Shown one piece after another: positions 1-8,434 of a stretch of DNA of 64,000 bases. The notes below the pieces were generated by a model. That model saw nothing but the letters and a program-made list of their open reading frames with translations, was not told the DNA's origin and did not search any database. The translations under genes and the position numbers were made by a program. The stretch's first letter is position 1; each line of letters opens with the position of its first letter. The DNA comes from Flavobacterium sp. J372 (GTDB taxonomy: Bacteria > Bacteroidota > Bacteroidia > Flavobacteriales > Flavobacteriaceae): contig NZ_JAJOMZ010000004.1 in assembly GCF_024699965.1 (NCBI RefSeq), forward strand, positions 1,052,001-1,116,000, written 5' to 3'.

Positions 1-49
1 GAAATTCTATAAAACATTTTACAGTATGAATTTTTAATAAGTATTTGAT

Positions 50-549
50 ATGAAAGTAATCGTTTTGTATTTTTTATTGTTATTCACCATTACAACATCC
101 TGGCAGGAAAATATTATTGCCGAAATGGCAATTCAACAATTTCCAGATAAGGAAGGTTATCATGTCATAGCCACCCCAAATAATCATGACATCAAGAATT
201 TTGTGGGCAATAAGAGAACTAGAGCTGACCTGGAGTTGCCAAATATCACTTTCGGGTTTAATAAAATGATGTCTGAAAAATGGAATTTGAAAACTTTTCC
301 AAAAGTAAAAGATAAAGTAACCATCATTGCCGACTTCAACACGTTGACAAAAAAGCAACTAAACAGCAAGGGGAGTACTTATCTGGAATTGTCTAACCCA
401 ATATTTTCCGAGGATGGTATGCATGCACTAATAACGGTAAATGTATTTACAGATTACGTTATGTCAGAATTAGAAACTATACTTATCTATTTCAAAAGGT
501 AAATGGCAAATGGCAATTCGTTTGGAAGGAAGTAATTGGGTTGAGCTAA
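50..549 (+). CDS. Exported protein of unknown function, frame broken near its end
   Basis: I do not recognise the family. The protein begins with a hydrophobic signal-like stretch (MKVIVLYFLLLFTITTSW) followed by a soluble domain of about 140 residues. The first frame stops at 502. An immediate continuation in another frame reads YLFQKVNGKWQFVWKEV and ends at the TAA at 547-549, which looks like a natural C-terminus (the KWQFVWKE pattern is typical of beta-rich exported domains). Restoring the frame needs one extra A in the A-triplet at 474-476. The gene is AT-rich compared with the housekeeping genes downstream. It is followed by a hairpin terminator shared with pnp. The upstream end of the transcription unit lies outside the window. 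Confidence 0.5.
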
Positions 550-578
550 TGAGCTTTGCGCCACTATAGTCTCAAAAC

Positions 579-614
579 CAAAAAACCCCGCAACTCTCGC
601 TGCGGGGTTCTTTT
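579..614. terminator. Bidirectional rho-independent terminator
   Basis: The stem CCCCGCA (586-592) pairs with TGCGGGG (601-607) around an 8-base loop. An A-run precedes it and a T-rich run follows, so it can end both the upstream plus-strand gene and pnp on the minus strand. Confidence 0.85.
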
Positions 615-633
615 AGAATTAACCTCAAAGTAA

Positions 634-2988
634 TTAAGATTCTTGCGAAGGCTCGCCTCCGTTATTGCTGTCGTTCCTTGGCTCACGGTTTTCGCGTGGG
701 GCATCATCCTGCCTGCGCTCTTCCCTGGGGCCACGGTCGCGTGAGTTGCGGTCGTCACGGCCACGGTTGTCACGGCCGCCGCCACGGTTATCACGTCCTC
801 TGTCATCACGTCCACGGTTGTTATCGCGTGGACCGCGGTCTTCGCGCTGCGGAGCGTTCTCATCCCTCGGCGGGCGCGGCATAAGCGCTTTCCTTGAAAC
901 TTTTTCTTTACGTGTCTTAGGGTCTATGCCAATGTATTTTACATCAAACACATCACCCATGTTCACAACGTCAGTCACATTTTCAGTACGTGCCCAGTCA
1001 AGCTCGCTTACGTGAAGCAATACTTCATTGCCCGGGGCATCCATATATTCTACAACCGCACCAAAGTCAAGCAGTTTTATAACTTTTACGCTGTAGGTTT
1101 CACCCACCTGCGGCTTGAATATGATAGAGTCGATTTTCTTCAGTACCATGTCGATACCTTCAGGGCTTGTACCAAGAATTTCAACTTCACCCTGCTCGTT
1201 CACCTCGTTGATAACGATAGTAGTGCCCGATGCCTTCTGAAGTTCCTGGATAACCTTGCCACCCGGCCCGATAAGCGCACCGATGTAAGCGCCCGGTATG
1301 GTAACCATGATGATTTTAGGTGCATGCCTTTTCACTTCAGGGCGTGGCGTATCGATAACCTCTGTAAGTTTCTCAAGTATGTGAAGACGGCCTTCGCGTG
1401 CCTGCTCAAGCGCTTTCTCCATTATCTCGTACTTAAGCCCCTCAATCTTAATATCCATCTGGCAGGCAGTAATACCATCAGCCGTACCGGTCACTTTAAA
1501 GTCCATATCGCCAAGGTGGTCTTCATCACCAAGGATATCTGATAGTACAGCCCAACGTCCTGTCTTGTCATCAGAGATAAGTCCCATCGCGATACCCGAT
1601 ACCGGCTTCTTAAGCTGCACACCTGCATCCATAAGGGCAAGCGTACCGGCACATACCGTAGCCATTGAAGAAGAACCATTAGATTCTAATACTTCCGAAA
1701 CTACACGTACAGTGTAAGGGTTATCCTGAGGAATCATGTTTTTAAGCGCACGCTGTGCAAGGTTACCGTGGCCTACCTCACGCCTTGATGTACCACGAAG
1801 CGGCTTGGCTTCACCGGTAGAGAAAGGAGGGAAGTTATAATGAAGGTAGAACCTTTCTTCGCCCTGTTCTGTCGGGAGGTCAATAACGTTTGCCTCACGG
1901 CTTGTACCCAGCGTTACTGTAGCAAGTGCCTGTGTTTCACCGCGTGTAAATAGCGCCGAACCATGTGTAGAAGGCAGATAGTCAACCTCACACCATATAG
2001 GGCGTATTTCGTTGGTTTTCCTTCCGTCAAGGCGAAGGCCAAGCTCAAGGATTACGTTACGGACAGCTTCTTTTTGTGTCTTGTAAAGATATTTCGAGAT
2101 AAGGTCGCCGTTTTCAAGAAGCTCCTCATCTGTAAATTCAGCTTTAACCTCGTCTTTCACAGCCGAGAATTTCTCAGAACGCTCATGCTTAGCAGAACTT
2201 TCCTGTGCGATAGCGAAAAATTTGTCATAAGACAGGCTGCGTACTTTTTCGTACACGGCCTCGTCATTGCGCTCTTCTTCATAAGTGCGCACTTCACCTT
2301 TACCTGCAGCGGCTTTAAGCCTTTCCTGCGCGGCAATCTGTACTTTAATGGCTTCGTGGGCAAACTTGATAGCCTCAACCATTTCTTTTTCAGAGATTTC
2401 GTGCATCTCACCCTCAACCATTGCGATAGAGTCTTTAGAGGCGCCAATCATCATATCGATGTCGCTCTGCTCCAGCTGTGCTTTGCTCGGGTTGATGATG
2501 AACTCTCCGTTTATCCTTGCCACGCGCACCTCAGATATAAGGGTGTGGAAAGGGATGTCTGATATAGACAGCGCTGCTGAAGCTGCAAGTCCCGCAAGGG
2601 CATCCGGCATCACTTCTTCATCGTGGCTCATCAGTTGTATCATTACCTGCGTTTCAGCATGGTAATCATCCGGGAAAAGCGGGCGTAGCACACGGTCTAC
2701 AAGGCGCATGGTAAGCACCTCTGTATCGCTTGGCCTGGCCTCACGCTTAAAGAACCCGCCCGGGAAACGCCCGGCGGCTGCAAATTTTTCACGGTAATCT
2801 ACCGTAAGGGGTAAAAAGTCAATACCCGGTGCGGCTGTCCTGGCAGATACCACGGTGGCAAGCAGCATGGCGTTGCCCATTTGTACTACCACCGAGCCAT
2901 CGGCCTGCTTGGCAAGTTTTCCTGTCTCGATAGAGATGGTGCGCCCATCTCCCAGATCAATGATCTCTTTTGTTACTTTAGGAATCAT
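634..2988 (-). CDS. pnp: Polyribonucleotide nucleotidyltransferase (PNPase) with a long RGD-rich tail
   Basis: PNPase is a phosphorolytic 3'-5' exoribonuclease and RNA-tailing enzyme of the cytoplasm. The 784-residue product has two RNase PH-type domains (about 15-145 and 315-550), with the catalytic acidic motif GDMDFKVTG at about 493-501. A KH domain follows (about 558-620, with the GxxG loop GPGG at 574-577), then an S1 domain (about 626-702). E. coli PNPase ends near the S1 domain at 711 residues. Here about 80 more residues (704-784) are almost only R, D, G, N, E and P, with many RDNRG and RGGG units. This is a disordered, charged tail of the RNA-binding type that Bacteroidota often add to RNA enzymes. 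rpsO lies directly upstream in the usual rpsO-pnp order, but a terminator sits between them, so pnp may depend on readthrough, its own promoter or processing. Confidence 0.97.
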   Translation of the reverse strand: MIPKVTKEIIDLGDGRTISIETGKLAKQADGSVVVQMGNAMLLATVVSARTAAPGIDFLPLTVDYREKFAAAGRFPGGFFKREARPSDTEVLTMRLVDRVLRPLFPDDYHAETQVMIQLMSHDEEVMPDALAGLAASAALSISDIPFHTLISEVRVARINGEFIINPSKAQLEQSDIDMMIGASKDSIAMVEGEMHEISEKEMVEAIKFAHEAIKVQIAAQERLKAAAGKGEVRTYEEERNDEAVYEKVRSLSYDKFFAIAQESSAKHERSEKFSAVKDEVKAEFTDEELLENGDLISKYLYKTQKEAVRNVILELGLRLDGRKTNEIRPIWCEVDYLPSTHGSALFTRGETQALATVTLGTSREANVIDLPTEQGEERFYLHYNFPPFSTGEAKPLRGTSRREVGHGNLAQRALKNMIPQDNPYTVRVVSEVLESNGSSSMATVCAGTLALMDAGVQLKKPVSGIAMGLISDDKTGRWAVLSDILGDEDHLGDMDFKVTGTADGITACQMDIKIEGLKYEIMEKALEQAREGRLHILEKLTEVIDTPRPEVKRHAPKIIMVTIPGAYIGALIGPGGKVIQELQKASGTTIVINEVNEQGEVEILGTSPEGIDMVLKKIDSIIFKPQVGETYSVKVIKLLDFGAVVEYMDAPGNEVLLHVSELDWARTENVTDVVNMGDVFDVKYIGIDPKTRKEKVSRKALMPRPPRDENAPQREDRGPRDNNRGRDDRGRDNRGGGRDNRGRDDRNSRDRGPREERRQDDAPRENREPRNDSNNGGEPSQES

Positions 2989-3109
2989 AAAATTCTAAAT
3001 ACTTGATTAAACAATGGGTTTCAGTTGTGTTGTAGTTGTTGTTGTGTGTAGTTATTTAAACCCAATGAAAAACCAAAACTTTTTGTGCCAATATGTAAGA
3101 ACGTATAAA

Positions 3110-3136
3110 ACAAAAAGAGGCGCGCAGGCACCTCTT
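3110..3136 (-). terminator. Terminator downstream of rpsO
   Basis: On the minus strand AGAGGTGC pairs with GCGCCTCT (one G-T pair, 4-base loop), followed by TTTTTGTTTT. It lies between rpsO and pnp and could attenuate transcription into pnp. Confidence 0.8.
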
Positions 3137-3146
3137 TTCATCTCGA

Positions 3147-3416
3147 TTATTTTCTGATGTTCAATTCTTTGATAATCTCACGATACCTGTTGATATCTTT
3201 TTTCTTCAGGTAATCAAGCAGGCTCCTCCTTTTACCTACCAGTTTCACAAGAGAGCGCTCTGTGTTGAAATCGTGGCGGTTTTTCTTAAGGTGGCCCGTT
3301 AGGTGGTTAATCCTGAATGTGAAAAGAGCGATTTGCCCCTCTGCAGAACCTGTGTTCGTTGCAGCACCACCGTGCTTGGCGAAAAGTTCTTCTTTAACTT
3401 CTTTAGTCAAATACAT
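3147..3416 (-). CDS. rpsO: 30S ribosomal protein S15
   Basis: The 89-residue product has the standard S15 length and signature: TGSAEGQIALFTFRINHLTGH in the first half, then HDFNTERSLVKLVGKRRSLLDYL and a C-terminal helix. S15 binds the central domain of 16S rRNA and nucleates platform assembly. Upstream there is a -7-type promoter element and a strong GC hairpin in the leader. This may be relevant because S15 autoregulates through leader RNA in several bacteria. pnp follows on the same strand. Confidence 0.98.
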   Translation of the reverse strand: MYLTKEVKEELFAKHGGAATNTGSAEGQIALFTFRINHLTGHLKKNRHDFNTERSLVKLVGKRRSLLDYLKKKDINRYREIIKELNIRK

Positions 3417-3447
3417 GCTAATATTATTTTAAATGATTATTATGTAA

Positions 3448-3477
3448 CCGGGTTTTTCCCGGATGGGTGCAAAGGTA
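3448..3477 (-). promoter_or_regulatory. rpsO promoter element and 5'-leader hairpin
   Basis: On the minus strand TACCTTTG (3477-3470) matches the Bacteroidota -7 consensus TAnnTTTG. Just downstream, CCGGG-AAAAA-CCCGG (3462-3448) forms a perfect 5-bp GC hairpin that would lie at or very near the 5' end of the rpsO mRNA. It could protect the 5' end or take part in S15 autoregulation. No U-run follows it, so it is not a terminator. Confidence 0.5.
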
Positions 3478-3505
3478 AACTTTTTTTTGAATTGTCAGTT
3501 GTAAA

Positions 3506-3584
3506 GTTGAAAGTTTTTAAAGTTCGAAAGTCAGCTTCACTCTTGCAGACATTTCAGGAACATTTAAACATTATAACTTTCAAC
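3506..3584. repeat. Intergenic inverted repeat
   Basis: GTTGAAAGTT (3506-3515) and its exact complement AACTTTCAAC (3575-3584) flank about 60 bp between rpsO and the GAF gene. The surrounding short repeats of AAAGTT resemble the low-complexity interspersed repeats common between flavobacterial genes. No function is evident. Confidence 0.35.
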
Positions 3585-3592
3585 ATTTAAAC

Positions 3593-4048
3593 CTAATAAA
3601 GCTTCGCTACTTCCTCATTTACAAACTCCAAAAATCTTTCGTCAAGTTCGCTGAAGGCGTCAATGATGTTTGAGTCGATGTCTATCTGGCCTATGTTTTT
3701 ACCGTCAACAAACAGCGGCACCACGATTTCGCTTTTTACGCTGATGCTGCATGCAATGTAGTTGTCCTGAGCAGTAACATCGGGCACTACAAAATTTTTG
3801 TTTGATACTGCTACCTGCCCGCAAATGCCCTTACCAAAAGGAATCACAGTATGGTCGGTTGCCTCACCTGCGTAAGGGCCAAGCACAAGCTCTTCCTTTT
3901 CGCCATTACGGAAGTAAAAGCCCACCCAGTCATAATAATCTATATTGTCGCGCAAAAGGTGGCACAGCTGCAGCAGGCGCTCTTCGCGAAGCTGGTCTTG
4001 ATGGTTGAGTATATCGGTAACTTTCGGTTTTAATTCTTCAAATGTCAT
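3593..4048 (-). CDS. GAF-domain protein related to free methionine-(R)-sulfoxide reductase
   Basis: This is a single-domain cytoplasmic GAF protein of 151 residues. It resembles fRMsr enzymes (E. coli MsrC/YebR), which reduce free Met-R-sulfoxide. The motif GKGICGQVA (Cys76) and the segment YIACSISVKSEIVVPL (Cys100) align with the GVCG and HIACDxxSxSEIV motifs that hold Cys94 and Cys118 of the E. coli enzyme. The third cysteine (E. coli Cys84) is absent: GPYAGE occupies that place. The Asp after IAC is Ser. So the catalytic and one resolving cysteine are kept, and activity is plausible but not certain. It is divergent from xrtF across a 77-bp gap. Confidence 0.8.
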   Translation of the reverse strand: MTFEELKPKVTDILNHQDQLREERLLQLCHLLRDNIDYYDWVGFYFRNGEKEELVLGPYAGEATDHTVIPFGKGICGQVAVSNKNFVVPDVTAQDNYIACSISVKSEIVVPLFVDGKNIGQIDIDSNIIDAFSELDERFLEFVNEEVAKLY

Positions 4049-4065
4049 GGTACACTAATTTTTGG

Positions 4066-4106
4066 CAAAAGTAGTTTTAAAGGCTGTTTTTATTTGTATA
4101 TTTTTG
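4066..4106. promoter_or_regulatory. Divergent promoter elements, GAF gene and xrtF
   Basis: A -7-type box TACTTTTG reads leftward (4073-4066) toward the GAF gene and TATTTTTG reads rightward (4099-4106) toward xrtF. No clear -33 TTG is placed for either, so these are candidates only. Confidence 0.45.
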
Positions 4107-4125
4107 TTAAAAATTGCTGCCGCGC

Positions 4126-4665
4126 ATGCTCAAGAAAAACCGGGCTTTCTTTTTGTTTCTGCTTAAGTTCGGGTTGACCTACCTGGTGCTTTCTATAGCC
4201 TATTGGTTTTACCTGGCGCAATATGATGCCCAAAACTACGAGCCCGATGCCATGACCGGCATTGTAGCTTACCAGGCAGAAGATGTGCTTGATTTTTTCG
4301 GGACGAATGCCTCAACCCGGCCACGCCACCATGAGAACTCTTATAAGTTTTTTATAAACGACCAGCCTGTAGCCCGCATTGTGGAAGGCTGTAATGCCCT
4401 AAGCGTGATGATACTGTTTGCTGCGTTTGTGGTTGCGTTTTCATCGACATTTAAGCGTACTGCGCTGTTTATCATCATCGGACTCATCATCATACATATA
4501 TTAAATGTGATAAGGGTTGCGCTCATGTGCCTTTCGCTGTATCACTATCCGCAATACGAAGCGCTGGTTCACGATATCATTTTCCCGCTGTTTATTTACG
4601 GAGTGGTATTTCTATTATGGATTTTATGGGTGACAAAATTCTCCGGCCATGCAAAAAAAGCGTAG
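4126..4665 (+). CDS. xrtF: Exosortase family protein XrtF
   Basis: This polytopic inner-membrane protein of 179 residues belongs to the exosortase/archaeosortase fold. The catalytic triad is visible: Cys89 in VEGCNALS, Arg130 in LNVIRVALM and His149 in LVHDIIFP, each at the end of a membrane helix. Exosortases are transpeptidase-like enzymes that cleave and re-anchor proteins with C-terminal sorting signals. XrtF is the short form found in Bacteroidota, and its substrates are not established as far as I know. I chose the ATG at 4126 because it gives MLKKNRAFFLFLLKF, a normal start for the family; the in-frame TTG at 4114 adds four residues only. The downstream gene overlaps by 17 bp and encodes its usual partner. 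Confidence 0.9.
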   Translation: MLKKNRAFFLFLLKFGLTYLVLSIAYWFYLAQYDAQNYEPDAMTGIVAYQAEDVLDFFGTNASTRPRHHENSYKFFINDQPVARIVEGCNALSVMILFAAFVVAFSSTFKRTALFIIIGLIIIHILNVIRVALMCLSLYHYPQYEALVHDIIFPLFIYGVVFLLWILWVTKFSGHAKKA

Positions 4666-5090
4666 TGTAAATATCGTCCCGGCACTAGCCATTGTTATTC
4701 TCGTTGTGTTGCTGGCAGTAGTGCGCTTTTACCAGGAAGATTTATTTTATGACCCGCTGGTGCCGTTCTTCAAAACCGATTCAGTCATCCTGCCGTTTCT
4801 GGACATACCTAAACTTTTGGGCGGACTTACACTTCGTTACTTAATAAACACTGTATTATCACTAGGCATTCTCTGGTTTTGCTTTAAAGATAAAAAGTAT
4901 CATCAGGCTCACAACAATATTATACGGGTTATTTTTCATTGTACTGATGATCGCTTTCATCATTGTTGTCAATACAGAAAAACCCAACCTGCTGGCTTTG
5001 TTTTACATCCGCAGGTTTTTAATACAGCCTTTGTTCCTGATACTTTTTATCCCCGCGTTTTATTATCAGCGAAGAAATTCAGGCACCTAA
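4649..5090 (+). CDS. Exosortase F-associated membrane protein, frame broken
   Basis: This small polytopic membrane protein is always found next to xrtF in flavobacteria, and its role is unknown. It starts inside the end of xrtF (17-bp overlap), so translation is coupled. The N-terminal half (LAIVILVVLLAVVRFYQ, then FLDIPKLLGGLTLRYLINT) is read in one frame up to about 4890. The natural hydrophobic continuation (RLTTILYGLFFIVLMIAF, then FYIRRFLIQPLFLILFIP and a tail YYQRRNSGT) is in another frame ending at the TAA at 5088-5090. Removing one A from the A5 run at 4892-4896 joins the two halves. As it stands the first frame runs on to 5176 as hydrophilic nonsense. Confidence 0.8.
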
Positions 5091-5121
5091 ACCTGCAAGG
5101 TTTCCAAAACCTTTTAGGTTT
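5089..5121. repeat. Short imperfect palindrome, possible interspersed repeat
   Basis: The segment reads AAACCTGCAAGGTTT (5089-5103), a short spacer, then AAACCTTTTAGGTTT (5107-5121). The two halves are near-repeats of one another and each is a partial palindrome. It overlaps the stop codon of the XrtF partner gene. Elements built on AACCTxxxAGGTTT are common between genes of Bacteroidota, so this is probably a dispersed non-coding repeat that may also act as a weak terminator. Confidence 0.55.
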
Positions 5122-5172
5122 AAAAATAACGGCAAGACTATTGATAATGAAAAATTTACTAATTTTGCACCA

Positions 5173-5592
5173 ATGAAACTCCGCAGTTATATAAGCGTAA
5201 TTCTCTCCATCTTTATATTGGCAAGCAATATAGGGCTGGCATTGAACGTGCATTACTGCCATGGCCAAGTTTCAGATGTTTCATTGGCATACCGCACGGA
5301 GGAGTGTGCTGTTATCCACGCCAAAAAGAAGCAGACGTGCTGTGCCACCAAAGCTGAAAGCCATAAGAAATGCTGCGAGAATGATGTGGTAAAGCTTCAG
5401 GACAAAAGCGATAACATCATCGTAAAGTCCATCCAGCTTGATTTTGCCCCTATGGCTGAAGTTGCTGTGTGGAAGCCATCTTCATTTAATATTGAAGTAC
5501 AGGCCGTTAAATCTGATTCGCCTTCATTCTACTGCGAGTCACACGCGCCACCGCTGTATAAACTTTATTCCCAATACATTTTTTACGCCTGA
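5173..5592 (+). CDS. HYC_CC_PP family protein
   Basis: This small exported protein of 139 residues is typical of Bacteroidota. It carries the features for which the family is named: HYCHG (28-31 with signal sequence before it), CC pairs (QTCCATK at 56-57 and KKCCEND at 67-68) and a C-terminal SHAPPLYKLYSQYIF with a PP pair. The signal peptide is residues 1-24. Cysteine and histidine content suggests metal binding. It sits 63 bp upstream of a TonB receptor and two genes upstream of an HMA protein, so a role in copper or other soft-metal handling is inferred. The biochemical function is not established. Confidence 0.85.
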   Translation: MKLRSYISVILSIFILASNIGLALNVHYCHGQVSDVSLAYRTEECAVIHAKKKQTCCATKAESHKKCCENDVVKLQDKSDNIIVKSIQLDFAPMAEVAVWKPSSFNIEVQAVKSDSPSFYCESHAPPLYKLYSQYIFYA

Positions 5593-5655
5593 ATTTAATG
5601 TAATTCCTTATTTCCCAACACTTGGGATACTGAGTAATAACATTAAATTATTTTT

Positions 5656-7914
5656 ATGCGTAAACTATTTTTATTGCTTTTCCTGCTACCGCTTTTTGCT
5701 ATGGCTCAGGAAAATGTAACCGGCAAAGTGCTTGACGATACAAGCCAGCCGCTACCCGGAGCCATTATTTACTGGCAGGGAACAGAACAGGGAACCGCCA
5801 CCGATGATAACGGTAACTTCACGCTGCCCTTCAATGCTCAATCTAAAAAACTCGTTATAAGCTTTATGGGCTTTGAGACAGACATTATTGATGTCTCCGG
5901 CCCGGGAAATATAACCCATACAATGAAGCCTGGCGATGCTACTAATCTTGATACTGTGGTGGTGGAGAAAATCCGTAAAAGCACTGAGCGTTCTTATGTA
6001 AAGACAGCCAATGTGCAGACCATGGGCAGCAAAGAATTGCTCAAGGCCGCCTGCTGCAACATTGCAGAAAGCTTCGAAACCAACCCGTCAATCGACGTGA
6101 ATTTCAGTGATGCGCTTACCGGCAGCCGCCAGATAAAAATGCTCGGGCTTACCAGTCCGTACCTGTTAATTGCCGAAGAAAATATCCCTTCGGTACGCGG
6201 TGCATCGCAGGCATATGGCTTGTCATTCGTTCCCGGAACGTGGGTAGAGAGCATCCAGATTACCAAGGGTGCAGGTTCAGTTATCAACGGGTTTGAGAGC
6301 ATCTCCGGCCAGATAAACTATGAGCTGCTGAAACCTGTTGATGATATCCCATTCTTCCTGAATGCGTACGGTTCAACTGACAGCCGTTTTGAGCTCAATG
6401 CCCATGTAAACAAAAAGTTCAGCGAGAAATGGAGCAGTACACTGTTTGTGCACGGCAACACCCGTGTAGCTAAAAACGACATGAATGATGACGGTTTCCT
6501 GGATAATCCGCTGGCGAACCAGATCAATATTATGAACCGCTGGCAGTATGTGGATGCTGAAAAAGGCTGGGTAAGCTTCCTGAACCTGCGCTACATGCGT
6601 GATGAAAGGCAAACAGGTGAGCTTGACTTTGAGCCGAGCCGTGATAGATTTACCACAAACTATTGGGGTTCCGAAATTAATACCGATAAGGTGGATGCCT
6701 CTGCAAAACTGGGTTACGTATGGCCCGATATGCCTTACCAAAGCATTGGGTTACAGACTGCTTTTAACTGGCACAACCAGGAATCATATTTTGGTTTTAG
6801 ACAGTACGATATTGAACAAAAAAGCGTGTACACAAACCTGATATTCAGTTCGATAATCAACAACACACTCAACAAATTTTCAACCGGTATTAACTTTACC
6901 TATGACAATTACGGAGAGTTTGTAAACGCGCCCATCAATATGGTTACCGGCATGTATGACTTCAGCCGTATAGATAATTCGGCAGGTGCATTCTTCGAAT
7001 ACACTTATGACAATACTGATAACTTTAGCCTTGTTGCCGGTGGGCGTTTTGATGTGCACAACCGCCTTGGAGCTTTCTTCACCCCGCGCATTCACCTGCG
7101 TTATAATCCGTGGAACAAGGCTGTATTTCGTGCGTCGGCAGGCAGGGGTAAAAGGGCGGCAAACATCTTTGCTGAGAACCAGTCGCTGTTCGGTAGTTCG
7201 CGTACGTTTAATATTGCTAATAGCGGAGGTAAATTGTATGGCCTTGACCCTGAAATTGCATGGAACTATGGTGTGAGTTTTATGCAGGGTTTCAAGCTGT
7301 TCGGGAAGAATGCAGAGTTTGTGGTAGATTTCTACCGTACCGATTTCCAGAACCAGGTTGTGGTAGATTTGTATGCGAGTCCGCAGGCGGCGCTGTTCTC
7401 AAACCTTGACGGAAAATCATATGCGAACAGCCTGCAACTGGAGCTGAACTACGAGATTACGCATCACTTCAACATTCGTACGGCATATAAGTATTATGAT
7501 ATACAAACAGACTATCTTACAGGAAGTTACGTGCGCCCGTTACAGGCCAGGCACCGTTTTTTCACGAATATTGCCTATGAAACGCATATAGGTGACGGCG
7601 GTAAGCAGTGGAAGTTCGACTTCACCTATAACTGGATGGGCCGCCAGCGCCTGCCGTACACCGGAAGCAATCCTGCACAATACCAGTTGGGGGATTATTC
7701 ACCTTCATTCTCCCTGATGAACGCACAGGTAACCCGTACGTTCTCTAGTGTATTTGAAGTTTATGTAGGTGCTGAAAATCTGGGCAACTATCGTCAGGAC
7801 AAAGCGATTTTAGGGAATGATGATCCGTTTGGGCAATATTTTGACAGCTCGATAATCTATGCGCCGATTTTCGGCCAGATGTATTACGCCGGATTACGAT
7901 TTAAGATAAAGTAG
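5656..7914 (+). CDS. TonB-dependent receptor with carboxypeptidase-like N-terminal domain
   Basis: Outer-membrane active transporter of 752 residues. A signal peptide (LFLLLFLLPLFAMAQ) is followed by a carboxypeptidase-regulatory-like beta domain (about 20-90: GKVLDDTSQPLPGAIIYW), a plug domain (about 110-225, including the pair CC in KAACCNIAESFETNPS and the segment SGQINYEL at its end), and a 22-strand barrel ending in a terminal strand with aromatic residues (MYYAGLRFKIK). It is shorter than SusC-type receptors and has no SusD partner, so the cargo is small, such as a metal chelate. The neighbours (a cysteine-rich exported protein before it and an HMA domain protein after it) point to copper. 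Confidence 0.9.
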   Translation: MRKLFLLLFLLPLFAMAQENVTGKVLDDTSQPLPGAIIYWQGTEQGTATDDNGNFTLPFNAQSKKLVISFMGFETDIIDVSGPGNITHTMKPGDATNLDTVVVEKIRKSTERSYVKTANVQTMGSKELLKAACCNIAESFETNPSIDVNFSDALTGSRQIKMLGLTSPYLLIAEENIPSVRGASQAYGLSFVPGTWVESIQITKGAGSVINGFESISGQINYELLKPVDDIPFFLNAYGSTDSRFELNAHVNKKFSEKWSSTLFVHGNTRVAKNDMNDDGFLDNPLANQINIMNRWQYVDAEKGWVSFLNLRYMRDERQTGELDFEPSRDRFTTNYWGSEINTDKVDASAKLGYVWPDMPYQSIGLQTAFNWHNQESYFGFRQYDIEQKSVYTNLIFSSIINNTLNKFSTGINFTYDNYGEFVNAPINMVTGMYDFSRIDNSAGAFFEYTYDNTDNFSLVAGGRFDVHNRLGAFFTPRIHLRYNPWNKAVFRASAGRGKRAANIFAENQSLFGSSRTFNIANSGGKLYGLDPEIAWNYGVSFMQGFKLFGKNAEFVVDFYRTDFQNQVVVDLYASPQAALFSNLDGKSYANSLQLELNYEITHHFNIRTAYKYYDIQTDYLTGSYVRPLQARHRFFTNIAYETHIGDGGKQWKFDFTYNWMGRQRLPYTGSNPAQYQLGDYSPSFSLMNAQVTRTFSSVFEVYVGAENLGNYRQDKAILGNDDPFGQYFDSSIIYAPIFGQMYYAGLRFKIK

Positions 7915-7936
7915 CGCTTTGGAACACAAATTGCTA

Positions 7937-7944
7937 TATATTTG
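7937..7944 (+). promoter_or_regulatory. Candidate promoter of the HMA gene
   Basis: TATATTTG matches TAnnTTTG and lies 36 bp before the ATG of the HMA protein. A TTG is found upstream but the spacing (about 15) is short. Confidence 0.4.
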
Positions 7945-7980
7945 AAACATTGAAATTAACACAACATTAAGAACAACAAT

Positions 7981-8322
7981 ATGAAAAATTTATTGATTGC
8001 CATCCTGGTTTTTGCTGCAGGATTTACCGCACAGGCACAACAGAAGAAAAATAAAAATGCCAAGCACGATATTGAAGTGTATGGTAACTGCGATATGTGT
8101 AAAAAGCGCATAGAAAAAGCTGCCTTCAGCGTGCCGGGGGTGAAGAGCGCACAATGGCACCAGGATCATAAAGACCTGCACCTCATCATCGACGAAAACA
8201 AATGCAGCGTTGAAGATGTAAAGGCTGCAATTGCTAAATCGGGCCACGACACCAAAGATGTTAAGGCCAAAGATGAAGATTATGCCAAACTGCATGGCTG
8301 CTGCCAGTATCGTTCAGAATAA
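7981..8322 (+). CDS. Periplasmic heavy-metal-associated (HMA) domain protein
   Basis: The 113-residue protein has a signal peptide (1-20, ending AQAQ) and one HMA / copper-chaperone domain. The metal-binding loop is GNCDMCKKRIEKA (Cys37, Cys40), followed by the beta strand VKSAQWHQDHKDLHL and a second helix. A C-terminal HGCCQYRS adds a CC pair. HMA proteins bind Cu(I) or similar ions; the signal peptide places this one in the periplasm, where it could receive metal from the receptor upstream or buffer it. It is followed by a strong terminator that closes the metal cluster. Confidence 0.9.
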   Translation: MKNLLIAILVFAAGFTAQAQQKKNKNAKHDIEVYGNCDMCKKRIEKAAFSVPGVKSAQWHQDHKDLHLIIDENKCSVEDVKAAIAKSGHDTKDVKAKDEDYAKLHGCCQYRSE

Positions 8323-8327
8323 GATAT

Positions 8328-8351
8328 AAACCCGCTTTTAAAGCGGGTTTA
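8328..8351 (+). terminator. Terminator of the metal gene cluster
   Basis: AAACCCGCTTT pairs with AAAGCGGGTTT, followed by ATTTTT. It is almost a perfect palindrome. Confidence 0.85.
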
Positions 8352-8388
8352 TTTTTAGGGCTCAGTTTTACCCAATGCCTCTTTAAAA

Positions 8389-8419
8389 TTGGCTCTTATA
8401 AAGCTATGCCTTACTTTTG
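8389..8419 (+). promoter_or_regulatory. Promoter of the porin gene
   Basis: TTG at 8389-8391 and TACTTTTG at 8412-8419 are separated by 20 bp, which fits the Bacteroidota TTG / TAnnTTTG pattern. The ATG at 8435 follows 15 bp later, so the leader would be very short. Confidence 0.65.
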
Positions 8420-8434
8420 TGGAAAATCATTTAA

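Noticed and set aside
1963-2562. Long open frame of 199 codons antisense to pnp
   Set aside because: It lies wholly inside a well-conserved gene on the other strand and has a composition expected of a shadow frame (Phe, Leu, Cys-rich), with no family resemblance.
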